A stretch of 64,000 nucleotides of DNA from Bolinopsis microptera (taxonomy: Eukaryota > Ctenophora > Tentaculata > Lobata > Bolinopsidae), in the NCBI RefSeq assembly GCF_026151205.1, contig NC_087075.1:8793303-8857302 (forward strand). Reading direction: 5' to 3'. The notes beneath the pieces were generated by a model. The model did no database searches and was not told the DNA's origin. It was given only the letters and a program-made list of their open reading frames with translations. The translations under genes and the position numbers were made by a program. Shown piece by piece: positions 23,109-42,341 of the stretch (within the stretch, counting starts at the first letter, position 1; every line of letters begins with the position of its first letter).

Positions 23109-24911
23109 ATGACCATCCCGCCCAGCGAGTATGGTGAAAAGGAGATCAACATGTTAAGGGGTGACTCAGTTGAACTTCTCAGCAAGGCTATGTACGAGAT
23201 GGAGATCACAGCAATGAAGCAACTATCCCCTTCGTGCGTGAGAAGATGAACAAGGACACTGCGTGTAACTTGTTGCACGAGGCATTAAGATATTTGGAGG
23301 AGTTCACTGGTGTCGTATCCACGGACTACAAGATGGCCTCAAACTCAGTTAAACATCAGATGTTCGAGACACAGGAGACCATCATTAAGCTGCAGTCAGA
23401 ACTACTAGCCTGCAAAAATGAACAGTTGGAATCGTTGCAGACGTCAGTTAAATCGTCAGTCGGAGAGTCTGTCAAGGCTGAATTCCAATCATTCAGCTCG
23501 GTATTACAGGCGAATTGCCCAGAATCTCAGAAGCCTGTCAGTTCTGAAATGATCAAGAAAGCTGTGAAAACTGTGGTACAGGAGGAAGACCGAAACAAAA
23601 ATCTGATGATTTTTGGTTTATCGGAGCAGGACAATGAGGAGCTCAGCACCGTGGTCAGTGAAGTGTTCTTAGCAATCGGAGAGAAACCCAGAATCGAAGC
23701 TAGTAGAGTCGGAAAGCTCAAGGGTATAGGACGCAGCGGCGGAAGTCACTGCGGCGGTGGACGGCACAGCGGAGGACGGTACAGCGGAGGACGGTACGGC
23801 GGTAGTTTCCAAAAAGGTTGGACGGTACGGCGGATCACATGACACCCACTTTACTTTGGACAGTACGGCGGCACTAAAAACTGTACTTATAAGATAGACC
23901 TAGCACTGCTAATATAACAAAATCGATTAGCTATAAAAAGTTCTATTTTCCTCTTTGTCACTTCGAAATTAAATTAAATTAAAATTAAATTAGATAAAGT
24001 GTAACATATACATTGTGATTACTAAGAGCAGTTCTTGTTCCACTTTCTGGTTCGTATCAGATCACGTCTGCACAACGGTGGTTAAGCGAGTGCACGATGA
24101 GCTTGTTACGGTGAGATCTCATATCACTACGCCGAGATGCAATGGGTAATAACAAGGGCATGAGAACACGTCACGAGGGATCGCATCCAGAAATCTGATC
24201 AACCATAGCCAAGAAGAGAGGTTGCTCAGTGAAACGTAGATAATGATAGAGGCAAACAGTATATAAAGCTTATATATAACTTTTTGATTTTCAACAACTC
24301 AATATTCTCGATTTACATTGTCTGCAAAGCCCTGAATAAAAAAATGAACAACTAAACTAACAAGAATTATACAAAATGATAAAGAGAAAAAATAAAACTT
24401 ATAATGCGAATCTAGAACAAAACTTAGAAACAAGTTGAATGTGTAAGTTCTGTCTTAGGTACAGTTTCTAGTAATAGCAGTAGTACCGCCGTACTGTCCA
24501 AAGTAAAGTGGGTGTCATGTGATCCGCCGTACCGTCCAACCTTTTTGGAAACTACCGCCGTATCGTCCTCCGCTGTACCGTCCTCCGCTGTACCGTCCAC
24601 CGCCGCAGTGACTTCCGCCGCAGTGACCGGTTCCCAAGCTCAAACCTGGCAAGGCTGTGAGACCAGTTAAAGTGACTGCGGCAAGTGCAACAACTGTTAA
24701 TCAGATTCTCGCTAAATCGAGAAACCTGCGAGCAACGGAAAAGTTTAAAACTGTTTTTATCAGCCCAGATCGATCTCCAGAACAGAGAGCCAAGCAAAGA
24801 GAACTCGTCAGGGACATGAAACGACTGGTAACTGAGCAGCCTGATAAGCTACACTTTATCAGAAACGGTGCTATAAAGAGTACTGATAAGACTAATAAGA
24901 CTGTAGAATGA
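23109..24911 (+). pseudogene. LINE ORF1-like protein relic split by a TIR transposon
   Basis: ATG at 23109 opens a short frame that shifts near 23220 into MNKDTACNLLHEALRYLEEF. A coiled coil (IIKLQSELLACKNEQLESL) and an RRM-like region (EEDRNKNLMIFGLSEQDNEE) follow, then EKPRIEASRVGKLK. After the insert at 23722-24635 it resumes KPGKAVRPVKVTAAS, TVFISPDRSPEQR and LHFIRNGAIK, with a stop at 24909-24911. Removing the insert and one target duplication restores a continuous frame across the site. Same family as 18185-19080. Confidence 0.8.
23722..24635. mobile_element. 914-bp DNA transposon with about 140-bp inverted repeats
   Basis: Terminal inverted repeats of about 140 bp start GGG and contain tandem GGACGGTACAGCGGA units. 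Both ends share GCGGCGGAAGTCACTGCGGC and, further in, a block around TTTGGACAGTACGGCGG. An 8-bp duplication AAGCTCAA flanks it (23714-23721, 24636-24643). The central 600 bp has no ORF. GGG termini with an 8-bp duplication suggest a Merlin- or MULE-like non-autonomous element; the superfamily is inference. Confidence 0.88.
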
Positions 24912-25439
24912 GCTTGTGTGTTTTTAATAATTGATTATTATTAGTGTATTCAAGTTTTTGTTGTGTGGAGGATGTTTTAACTCACTCTTGTGTGCCCAGT
25001 CTTGCACTGTCAGTATTTCTCGACACTTTGAGCACACAAAACTGTCAGTTTTCGCGACAATTGTCAGATTTCGTTTTCAGTTCTGTCAATTTCAAGCGCT
25101 ACTAGCTCTACTACTAGTAGTCTACTTCAGCTCACATTAAAGGGAGTTTTCGTCGTGCGTGTAGCGCCCTTCAAGTTTAACTTGGACGGATAGGATTTAT
25201 AAAACTTCTAATTATAATATGTATACTATATTGTATTTTGTATTTATGTATTTTAGTAAATGGTCATTAGAACCACCGGCACCGTCCGGGCCCAAACATA
25301 ATTATTATACATATTATCTCGATTTAATTTTAAGAGTATGAGAGGTTATTCTTCTTTAACAATACGAATTTCCCTAGACGTTAGAAACGAAAAAGGATAG
25401 TCTGATTCAAGGAAAAGATAATAGTTTCTTCGTCGATTT
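24912..25439. other. Intergenic; no gene seen
   Basis: Sequence after the ORF1 relic. A linked LINE ORF2 would be expected here, but no endonuclease or RT motif is visible in any frame. Confidence 0.5.
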
Positions 25440-26115
25440 TGCAACATACTATCTGTGGACATCTACAGAAATCGTCAGGATCTGTGCAACATCGATGTTA
25501 ATCCTGATTCGCACATGAACAAGTGCCCTGTTCTTAACCCTGAGAGTCTCGGAAAATATCTCTATAGCAAGCTAGGTAGATATCACAAAACATGTCGTTT
25601 GAGGTACAGCAACTCGAGGGTGAAACAATTGAAGGGTAAATTATCTGAAGCTGTAAGTTTAAAACCTGTCTCTAAGGCAGGTTTTAAAATGGAAAGACAC
25701 GTGTCCACGCACGACAACACCAATGCTGCATTAATGAGTGCAGGTATTGATACGGACCTTTTAACTGGAGCAGGAGAATGTTTTACCAGAACTGTACCTC
25801 GTGTCTGACCTGAAGCTTAAGTACAATGACTATGTGACGTCTAATTTATCTGAGAACGCTGCAAACTCCAGCAATGTTTAATCTGATCACATCAGTTTTC
25901 AGAAAGACAATGTCGGTAAGACGAGTTTGTTTCGACAGCAGGATCGTATCTAATCTTGCCGCAACAATAGATGCGGATAGAGATGATAACACTTTAACAA
26001 AGACAGCACTCTTAAAGGAGATTAGAAAAGAAATCTTTCAATGTAGAAACGAATTCTATCAGAAGATTTATCTTCAAAAACATGTTCGATTTACTGATCG
26101 GACTGTAGAAATATA
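25440..26115 (+). pseudogene. Unidentified frameshifted coding relic
   Basis: Open plus frames at 25455-25808 and about 25770-25880 (one base apart), then 25874-26116. The first includes MNKCPVLNPESLGKYL and ARYH-like GRYHKTCRLRYSNSRVK, a Cys/His arrangement that recurs in large invertebrate multigene or transposon-derived families. No family could be named. The shift near 25780 makes it non-functional as read. Confidence 0.35.
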
Positions 26116-26826
26116 GTGTTTATGTGGATTAATCTGTTAAAGCAGGGCTATTGTATCATTTTAACATTAACTTTGCATAGTGATGATACGTTTATTGTGT
26201 CTCTTGTGATTATCTATTTCTACAGTGTTATGGTACCACGAGGTTTCTGGCGCAGTGACGCGCTTTCGAGCAAATATCGTGCTAGATACGTCACGCGCCG
26301 CAACCGAATCAGATTTAAGTGCACTTTTTCCATTGTAAACACTACATACGACGCGCAACACGTTCTACGAGGTCGAAATTTTCGAGGTCTCTAACACCGG
26401 AATGGAGCAATATTTAGACGATCTGACACTTTCTAGGGCTTAAGCAACCTAAGAGAAATTAGGGGAACAACTCAAAAAAAATTTTTAGTCGATATTCCGG
26501 TGTCTGTAGATGTCCGAAGTTTTGGCAGTAAAGTGCTCACAACACAGCTTCTGAAGGCTCTAGAAGGTTCCCGATACCGTCAGAGTGTTCAGTACACTCC
26601 ATTCTATCATATAAGAACCCTAAAAGAAGTCCCAGGGCTCGAGCAAAGAAGCGTGATATTTGCCCGTAAGAGCCTCTACTATAAACGCCGCGCGCATTAT
26701 TCAGCGCAGTTATTTCAAGACGTTTGCGGAGTGTTACCGCTTCATTCAGATTCAGATTGATAAACAAGCAGAGTTGATAAGCGTTCATTTGATCAAAGTA
26801 TTGAAAGTTACAACAGTTAATTTACG
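26116..26826. promoter_or_regulatory. Upstream region of the acidic-protein gene
   Basis: This stretch contains CpG-bearing CRE-like sites (GTGACGCG near 26256, ACGTCACGCG near 26288) and no supported gene. It probably holds the promoter of the gene starting at 26827; no TATA box was identified. Confidence 0.35.
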
Positions 26827-27162
26827 ATGGCCCATTCTTCCCCCGTGAAAGACACACCCGTCGAGGAGACGAAAGCGGAGGAAGTCGCAGAAACTACACC
26901 TGAGACAGACGATGGTGAGAAGAGATCAGCTGAAGTATCCGAAGACGAGCCGCAGACCAAGAAAGCCAAGACCGAAACCAACGGAGTAACAGATTCCGAG
27001 GATGATGAATCGAAAGATGAAGAAGACTCTAAGGATGAAGAAGACTCGAAAGATGAAGAAGTCAAGGAAGTCGAAGAGATTGAGAAACCAGCTGAACCCG
27101 AACCGGTGAAGACTGTGGAAAGCTCAGCAGACATCAAAAAGGCGGAGGCTGTAGAGGCTTGA
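26827..27162 (+). CDS. Small acidic nuclear protein, prothymosin/parathymosin-like
   Basis: An intact single-exon frame of 111 residues starting MAHSSPVKDTPVEETK. The first half is Glu/Thr-rich. Residues about 32-48 form a bipartite basic cluster (EKRSAEV...QTKKAKTE) that would serve as a nuclear localisation signal. Residues about 57-80 contain a SKDEEDSKDEED repeat, and the tail is Glu/Pro-rich. The composition is that of an intrinsically disordered acidic histone- or chromatin-binding protein; the likeness to prothymosin alpha is compositional, not proven homology. The gene converges on the UCH gene, with the two stop codons 373 bp apart. An AATAAA at 27529 would end its transcript just before the UCH stop codon. 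Confidence 0.7.
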   Translation: MAHSSPVKDTPVEETKAEEVAETTPETDDGEKRSAEVSEDEPQTKKAKTETNGVTDSEDDESKDEEDSKDEEDSKDEEVKEVEEIEKPAEPEPVKTVESSADIKKAEAVEA

Positions 27163-27528
27163 ACAACATGCACACTCCAGATTCTTAAAGTTGACATCAG
27201 ATAGATTAAATTTGTATTTATTTGTTTATTATTCAGATTCATTTTGTAAATAATTCCCTGAAGTTATCTCGTTTACTTTGTTCAGAGAAGATCGGATGTA
27301 ACAATATAGCTTGCTGAGATCGAATTTGTTTAAATGCTGAAATTAAATCGAGATGCCTTCATGGTTTCGAAGTATACAAATTAATTCCGATCTATGGCAA
27401 GAATATCGTTAAATCCTACTTCTTCTACTCATCTAAACCAAAATTTACAAATGGAAACTACAAATACTTTGTGTTATCATAGAAACTGTCGATTTTAAAA
27501 GCGATCTGTGATTCATCAAACATACAAA

Positions 27529-27534
27529 AATAAA
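27529..27534 (+). terminator. Polyadenylation signal of the acidic-protein gene
   Basis: AATAAA on the plus strand, two bases short of the UCH coding end. Opposite-strand signals for UCH (TTTATT at 27217-27222 and 27225-27230) lie only 55-70 bp past the acidic gene's stop, so the two 3' UTRs are predicted to overlap by roughly 300 bp. Confidence 0.5.
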
Positions 27535-27535
27535 T

Positions 27536-28207
27536 TCAATCAGTTTTGCTCAATGCAACCACTGTAAATCTCATTTCCTGCGGATCACAGGCCATATAAG
27601 CTTGACAGGTTCTGGCTGCCTTACTTAAAAGTTCATCACTCTGACACGGTCCCCAACTAACCGCATTTGGTTTCCTCCCGTCCAATTCATACATATAGCC
27701 ATCGACACGGACAAATGCCACAAAATGAAGGTTGATCTTCTCGTCCGCACTCGGTGCAGCAGTTTGTCCTGAAGACGCAGCAGCTGCGTGCTTGCTGGCT
27801 ATCACATCGCTGTTCTCCAACAAAGCAGCTCTCGCTGTTGGATCCACTGTCGAACAGTCACTCTGGAATTTAGTCAGAGTTTCCCCAATAGAAATAACAT
27901 CTGAATTGTTTAAAAGTGAATGTAGTATGCCCACTGTGCCACAAGCATTTCCAACAGTTTGTCGCATGAAGAACACATTATCGCTCACTACTTTAGTTTC
28001 CTCTAGCATCTCCTTCCCTAACTTTTCTGTATTCTCTGAGATAGGATAGAGTAGGATTACTGCAGCCACCGGTTGCGGCACCCACATCAGCAACTCCGGT
28101 ATTAATCCGAAAACATCCGCGAACTTCCAGGCGCCGGAAACTCCCATTTCCTTCATAAACTTATTCCAGACGTCCGGGTTGCTCTCCATAGGTACCCATC
28201 GCACCAT
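27536..28207 (-). CDS. UCHL3: Ubiquitin carboxyl-terminal hydrolase, UCH-L3 type
   Basis: A complete 223-residue frame without introns; human UCH-L3 is 230. The peptidase C12 active site is intact: oxyanion Gln83 and nucleophile Cys89 in FFMRQTVGNACGTVG, His161 in LHFVAFVRVDG, Asp176 in YELDGRKP. The crossover-loop region (ASSGQTAAPSADEK) is like UCH-L3. The enzyme cleaves small adducts from the C-terminus of ubiquitin (and of NEDD8 for UCH-L3) in the cytosol. The start ATG sits 10 bases after a TTTATTTTAG acceptor-like site, so a 5' UTR exon is likely; a segment near 28793-28830 ending in GTAAGT on the minus strand is a candidate. Confidence 0.95.
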   Translation of the reverse strand: MVRWVPMESNPDVWNKFMKEMGVSGAWKFADVFGLIPELLMWVPQPVAAVILLYPISENTEKLGKEMLEETKVVSDNVFFMRQTVGNACGTVGILHSLLNNSDVISIGETLTKFQSDCSTVDPTARAALLENSDVIASKHAAAASSGQTAAPSADEKINLHFVAFVRVDGYMYELDGRKPNAVSWGPCQSDELLSKAARTCQAYMACDPQEMRFTVVALSKTD

Positions 28208-29956
28208 GTCGAAATAGCTAAAATAAAGTATTAAGAATGTTTAATGATAAATTTAAAGCGATTTTCTCGTTCATTCTGAGATTTCAGCCGTGAAGCTTTC
28301 AAGAAATTATACTACCTTTTTGCAGCTTTGTATATAATCTATGCCATTAAATTGATCGGAATTATAAGTCAATTATTACAATTTTACTGTAGTGAAATGA
28401 ATTAGATTTAACTTGAAATTCAAAATTGTAGCATAACAATTAAATCTCGATAATTGGGTTTCGAACAAAGTGGGGGGAATCTTAATATAATGGCAAAAGA
28501 GCTAATCGAATACAAGAAATTCAGTAGACATCATTGGGGTATTAGTTAATTGAGTTAAACGCGTAATTAAATGCATAAATTGTAACAAATTGCCCTTACC
28601 AGAAACCTTAAATCTCAATTAAATATTAAATTCTAAAGTTCTTCAATTAAGGTCAAGTTTATTATGCTACTCTGCTTTACAGATTTGCTACCGGTCCTGT
28701 CACAATGCCGTCGAAACAAATATGTCCCAGATATCTAACAAACATTATCGTAGAGAAGCCACGGTTTTTGACTTACCTAAAGACCTGAATAGAGATCTTG
28801 ATACTGAAGGAGAGGTGAAACGGTAGCATGCCTGGTACTATTAACTGTAGATAAACTTTAATTCTATAATCATGTCGTGCTATACACTCATACAATTATT
28901 GAGTGATCCCAAATTCTTTGTAGTTTTGGCGGGAAACCTTTCCCGCCTAAACTTAAATGAAGTGCACAGACATTCAGGAAACTTATTATTTGGGTGTGTA
29001 GCGGCACTAAAAGACAATCACAAAAGTACCTTTTGGCTTTGCTTGGTAGTTGGTGCAGTGGTATACTGAGCTTGCACCTTAAAAATCCTCACAAATTGTT
29101 GGATAATCAGGCCACATTGCAAAACCTAGATAACATATTGCAAAGCTGGATTCATGTTCGTGCTTTACAAAATTGTAATTATTGAGAAGTTAAAGTAGTT
29201 AACACAAGTGCACACAAGTTTAGGACCCAATTAGCTAATTAATTGCCAAAAGTAACTAAATTAAGCCGGATGTGATCCAGTATCCGTGGTAAGAAAAGTA
29301 GACTACGCCCAATGATACCTATCTCGTCGTCTCTTAGCAGTTAAGCAAAACTAAACGAAACTCACATCTTTACTATCTTAAATATCACCCACAGAATTAA
29401 TTAAAAACACAAGGAGCAAAATATCTATTTTCAGGGATAAAAAGCCCGTTCACGTACCAATCAAACAATTGAATTGTGACAGGCTGTTGAAAATTTACGA
29501 CGTAACAGATTATAAACTATTGTGTATCAACCATCTTTCAAATTTAAACTATCTTAAATAATTAATCATTTTATCGTTATTATCAAAATGTACATTTCCA
29601 TAGCATGCTTACTAAAATATTAATTGTATCAGAGGAAAAAATTATATCATGTTTGTAAGTTCAAGTTAAACCGAAATTCCCATTCATTACATTGCACTTT
29701 CAAAACAAAAATGTTACTGTTAATACTTCAACATTCAATCACTCAAAGTTAATCGCACTTAGTAATAATTCTTACTATATATATACGACGAAACCAGATT
29801 TTCTCCCAAAAATAGCAAAACCCGATCAACGGGAAAAAAATGCCCATAAATTTGGACAGAACATCAATGGAGGCATTCAAACCGCCATTCTAAGTCACAC
29901 GTCGTCGCAGAAGAAATAGAAACCTAATTTTGCTATGCTAAACATAATACATATAC
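28208..29956. other. No gene seen apart from a possible UCH 5' exon
   Basis: AT-rich DNA between UCH-L3 and the polypyrimidine element. Short ORFs such as 28872-29069 have no domain. The missing last exon of ARL1 must lie below 34246 on the minus strand and could be here, but it was not found. Confidence 0.45.
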
Positions 29957-32900
29957 AGGGGGGGGTGTCACGTCCGTCTATGTCCGCTTGTCTCATAGAA
30001 TCCAAAAAGGACAGGACATAGGCGGACATAGGCGGACATAGGCGGACATAGGCGGACATAGACGGACATTGGCGGACATAGACGGACATATACGGACATT
30101 AGCGGACATTAATGGACACCTAAATTGCTAAATAAAATGTTCAATTTTTGCTGTTATAGGGGGATCATGTTTTTTGTCCGTTCGGTACCCTATATTTTCA
30201 AAACGGACAAAAAATAGAGCGGACAAAAACGGACAAAAATGGAAATAACATTTAGATGCTTCCTCCTCCTACTCTTCCTCCTCCTCCTCCTGGGTCTTCC
30301 TGATCTTCCTCAGTCCTCTTACTCCTCCCCTCCTCAGTCCTCCTCCTACTCCTCCTCCTCGTCCTCAGTTCTCCTCATCAGTCCTCAACAGTCCTCCTCC
30401 TCCCCAGTCCTCCTCCTCCTCCTGAGTCCTCCTCCTGGGTCCTCCTCCTGGGTCCTCTTCCTCCTCTTCATCCTCCTCCTCTTCCTCCTCAGTCCTCAGT
30501 CCTCCTCCTCAACCTTCTCCTCAGTCCTCCATCCTCCTCCTCAGTCCTCCCCCAGTCCCCCTCCTCCTCCTCCTATTCAGTCTTCCTCCTTCTCAGTCCT
30601 CCTCCTCCTCCTCCTCCTCTTCCCTCTCAGTCATCCTCCTCAGTCCTACTCCTGGGTCCTCCTCTTCCTGGGTCCTCCTCCTCCTCTTCCTCCTCGGTCC
30701 TTAGTCCTCCTCCTCATCCTTCTCATCAGTCCTCCTCCTCCTCAGTCCTCTCCCAGTCCCCCTCCTTCTCCTCCTCCTATTCAGTCCTCGTCCTCCTCCT
30801 CCTCCTCAGTTCTCCTCAGTCCTCCTTTTCATTTCTCCTAAGTCCTCCTCCTGAGTCCTCTTCCTCCTGAGTCCTCCTCCAGAGTCCTCCTCCTCCCTCT
30901 CAGTCATCCTCCTCAGCCATCCTCCTCAGCCATCCTCCTCAGTACTCCTCAGTCCTCCTCCTTCTCAGTCATCGTCAGTCCTCCTCCTCAGTCCTCCTGA
31001 GTCCTCCTCCTCCTCCTGGGTCCTCCTCCTCCTCCTCCTGGGTCTTCCTGATCCTCCCCAGTCCTCTTCCTCCTCCCCTCCTCAGTCCTCCTCCTACTCC
31101 TCCTCCTCCTCGTCCTCAGTTCTCCTCATCAGTCCTCAACAGTCTTCCTCCTCCCCAGTCCTCCTCCTCCTCCTGGGGCCTTTTCCTGGGTCCTCCTCCT
31201 GGGTCCTCCTCAGCTCCTCCTGGGTCCTCCTTCTCCTGGGTCCTCCTTCTCCTCCTCAGTCCTTCTCCTCCTCCTCCTCAGTCCTCTTCCTCCTCTTCCT
31301 CCTCCTCCTCCCTTTCAGTCATCTTCCTCAGCCATCCTCCTCAGTCCTCCTCCTTCTCAGTCCTCCTGAGTCTTCCTCCTGAGTCCTCCTCCTCCTGAGT
31401 CGACAGTCATCCTCCTCAGTTCTCCTCCTCCTGATCCTCCTAGGTCCTCCTTCTGGGTCCTCCTCCTCCTCCTCTTCCTGGGTCTTCCTGATCCTCCTCC
31501 CTCTCAGTCATCCTCCTCAGTCATCCTCCTCAGCCATCCTCCTCAGCCATCCTCCTCAGTACTCTTCAGTACTATTCAGTCCTTCTCCTTCTCAGTCCTC
31601 CTCAGTCCTCCTCCTGAGTAATCCTCCTCAGTCCTCCTCCTCCTCCTCCTGGGTCCTCCTCCTAGGTCCTCCTCCTGGGTCTTCCTGATCCTCCCCAGTT
31701 CTCTTCCTCCTCCCCTCCTCAGTCCTCCTTCTACTCCTCCTCCTCGTCCTCAGTCCTCCTCATCAGTCCTCAACAGTCTTCCTACTCCTCCTCCTCCTGG
31801 GGCCTTTTCTCCTAAGTCCTCCTCATCAGTCCTCTTCCTCCTGGGTCCTCCTCCTGAGTCCTCCTCCTCCTCCCTCTCAGTCATCCTCCTCAGCCATCCT
31901 CCTCAGCCATCCTCCTCAGCCATCCTCCTCAGTACTCCTCAGTCCTCCTCCTTCTCAGTCATCGTCAGTCCTCCTCCTCAGTCCTCCTGAGTCCTCCTCC
32001 TCCTCCTGGGTCCTCCTCCTCCTCCTCCTGGGTCTTCCTGATCCTCCCCAGTCCTCTTCCTCCTCCCCTCCTCAGTCCTCCTCCTACTCCTCCTCCTCCT
32101 CGTCCTCAGTTCTCCTCATCAGTCCTCAACAGTCTTCCTCCTCCCCAGTCCTCCTCCTCCTCCTGGGGCCTTTTCCTGGGTCCTCCTCCTGGGTCCTCCT
32201 CCTCCTGGGTCCTCCTCCTCCTGGGTCCTCCTTCTCCTCCTCAGTCCTTCTCCTCCTCCTCCTCAGTCCTCTTCCTCCTCTTCCTCCTCCTCCTCCCTTT
32301 CAGTCATCTTCCTCAGCCATCCTCCTCAGTCCTCCTCCTTCTCAGTCCTCCTGAGTCTTCCTCCTGAGTCCTCCTCCTCCTGAGTCGACAGTCATCCTCC
32401 TCAGTTCTCCTCCTCCTGATCCTCCTAGGTCCTCCTTCTGGGTCCTCCTCCTCCTCCTCTTCCTGGGTCTTCCTGATCCTCCTCCCTCTCAGTCATCCTC
32501 CTCAGTCATCCTCCTCAGCCATCCTCCTCAGCCATCCTCCTCAGTACTCTTCAGTACTCTTCAGTCCTTCTCCTTCTCAGTCCTCCTCAGTCCTCCTCCT
32601 GAGTAATCCTCCTCAGTCCTCCTCCTCCTCCTGGGTCCTCCTCCTGGGTCCTCCTCCTGGGTCTTCCTGATCCTCCCCAGTTCTCTTCCTCCTCCCCTCC
32701 TCAGTCCTCCTCCTACTCCTCCTCCTCGTCCTCAGTCCTCCTCATCAGTCCTCAACAGTCCTCCTCCTCCTCCTCCTGGGGCCTTTTCCTGGGTCCCTAT
32801 ATAATTTGATATAATAAGTTAAAGCTATTAATAGCTTTAGTGTGATTAATAAGTCGTTTGTTTTGTACAAGATTATAATACAAGTTGCGAAAAATTCTCA

Positions 32901-33142
32901 AAATGTTTGTCCGCTAATGTCCACCAATGTCCATCAATGTCCGTCCGAGTCCGCCTATGTCCGTCCGGGTCCGCCTATGTCCGTCCGAGTCCGCCTATGT
33001 CCGTCCGAGTCCGCCAATGTCCGTCCGAGTCCGCCAATGTCCGTCCGTGTCCGCCAATGTCCCAAAAAACACGTCCGTTGTCTCATAGAATCCAAAAAGG
33101 ACAGGACATAGGCGGACATAGACGGACATGACACCCCCCCCT
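29957..33142. mobile_element. 3.2-kb inverted-repeat element with a CCT-rich polypyrimidine core
   Basis: The ends are A(G8)TGTCA and TGACA(C8)T, flanked by ATAC on both sides (29953-29956, 33143-33146), a candidate 4-bp target duplication. Subterminal arms hold GTCCGTCTATGTCCGC-like text and tandem GGACATAGGC units. A direct block TCATAGAATCCAAAAAGGAC occurs in both arms. Between about 30260 and 32790 the plus strand is nearly pure pyrimidine (CCTCCT, CAGTCCTCC), organised into two higher-order copies about 980 bp apart. The long serine/proline ORF in it is an artefact of composition. No transposase is present. Confidence 0.8.
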
Positions 33143-33448
33143 ATACATTACTTGCAGCTAACACTAACAGTGACAATCAAGGTATTACAGTAAATAGTGT
33201 GTAACTGGTACTGCAAAACAAAAGGGGACGTTTTTCAGAGGGAATCCGGCCACAAATTATTTTATAATTAAAGTGAACAAAAATATAAATATACTTTAAC
33301 TTCATTCACAATTTACTGCTAGTCTTATAATCATAGTTTAGTTGCCCTGGCAACCGCACTTTTAGGGAGTCCGTGGTAACAAGCGGCACGTGAACTTTAT
33401 CACTGTTTCGTTTTAATAGCGTTACACAACCTAATCGGGGAAGAGTAT

Positions 33449-33503
33449 TAGTTGTGGGGTATTTCGTAGTTTTAGTTGTGGGGTATTTCGTAGTTTTAGT
33501 TGT
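33449..33503. repeat. 26-bp direct repeat, two copies
   Basis: TTAGTTGTGGGGTATTTCGT plus AGTTTT is repeated directly, and a third partial copy begins. Confidence 0.85.
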
Positions 33504-33710
33504 CGCTTAAACGTGATGTATTATGTAACATAACTCATTAGAATGTAATAATTGTACACTCAATGCCCCCCTCACAGTTTGCAAGATTTGACAATGCTAC
33601 TTAACAACGTAAACTAAAAACTTTCGATAAACGATAGCACTCGACAATAGTTGGACTTGTTATGTATCAACACTCAACAGCTATAGTTAGTAAGTACTGT
33701 GTTTACACAA

Positions 33711-33905
33711 TACACTATACAATGTATACATTACACTATACAATGTATACATTACACTATACAATGTATACATTACACTATACAATGTATACATTACACT
33801 ATGAAATGTATACATTACACTATACAATGTATACATTACACTATACAATGTATACATTACACTATACAATGTATACATTACACCTTACAATGTATACATT
33901 ACTTA
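33711..33905. repeat. 21-bp minisatellite, about nine copies
   Basis: The unit ACAATGTATACATTACACTA plus T is repeated in tandem with few changes. The unit contains the palindrome AATGTATACATT. Because 21 is divisible by three, ORFs run through on both strands; they are not genes. Confidence 0.95.
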
Positions 33906-34245
33906 AACAACTGGATCAGTTAGCGGAAGTTCGGGCCGATTATTTTCACAGCGCTTAGAAAAATGTTAAGTTTACTTCGGACATTACGAAAACTATGCCC
34001 CATGTGCATGGTTTCATTTGCGTAACCCGCATGTGTGGTTACTGGTTATCGGTTGAACGAATGGTCGAAACTTGAAGGTTTTGTCAGTATGATTTCAAAT
34101 TTCGACCAATAAATTTAATATCCAATGTCTATCACAAAATTTGTAATATTCAAAGAACCATCACAAATAGAAAATGTTAAGTGGTTATTATTGGTCGATG
34201 CATCCTCCGCAGACAATTGAAAACGTTATACAAACAGAGACTTAC

Positions 34246-42341
<8,096 letters not shown>

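Noticed and set aside
30239-30841. Ser/Pro/Leu-rich 200-codon ORF
   Set aside because: It is a by-product of CCT/CTC repeats that are open in several frames; there is no unique sequence.
33662-33958. Repeat-protein ORFs on both strands and a CRISPR-like regular array
   Set aside because: A 21-bp minisatellite without spacers explains both; the period is a multiple of three, and the window is animal DNA.
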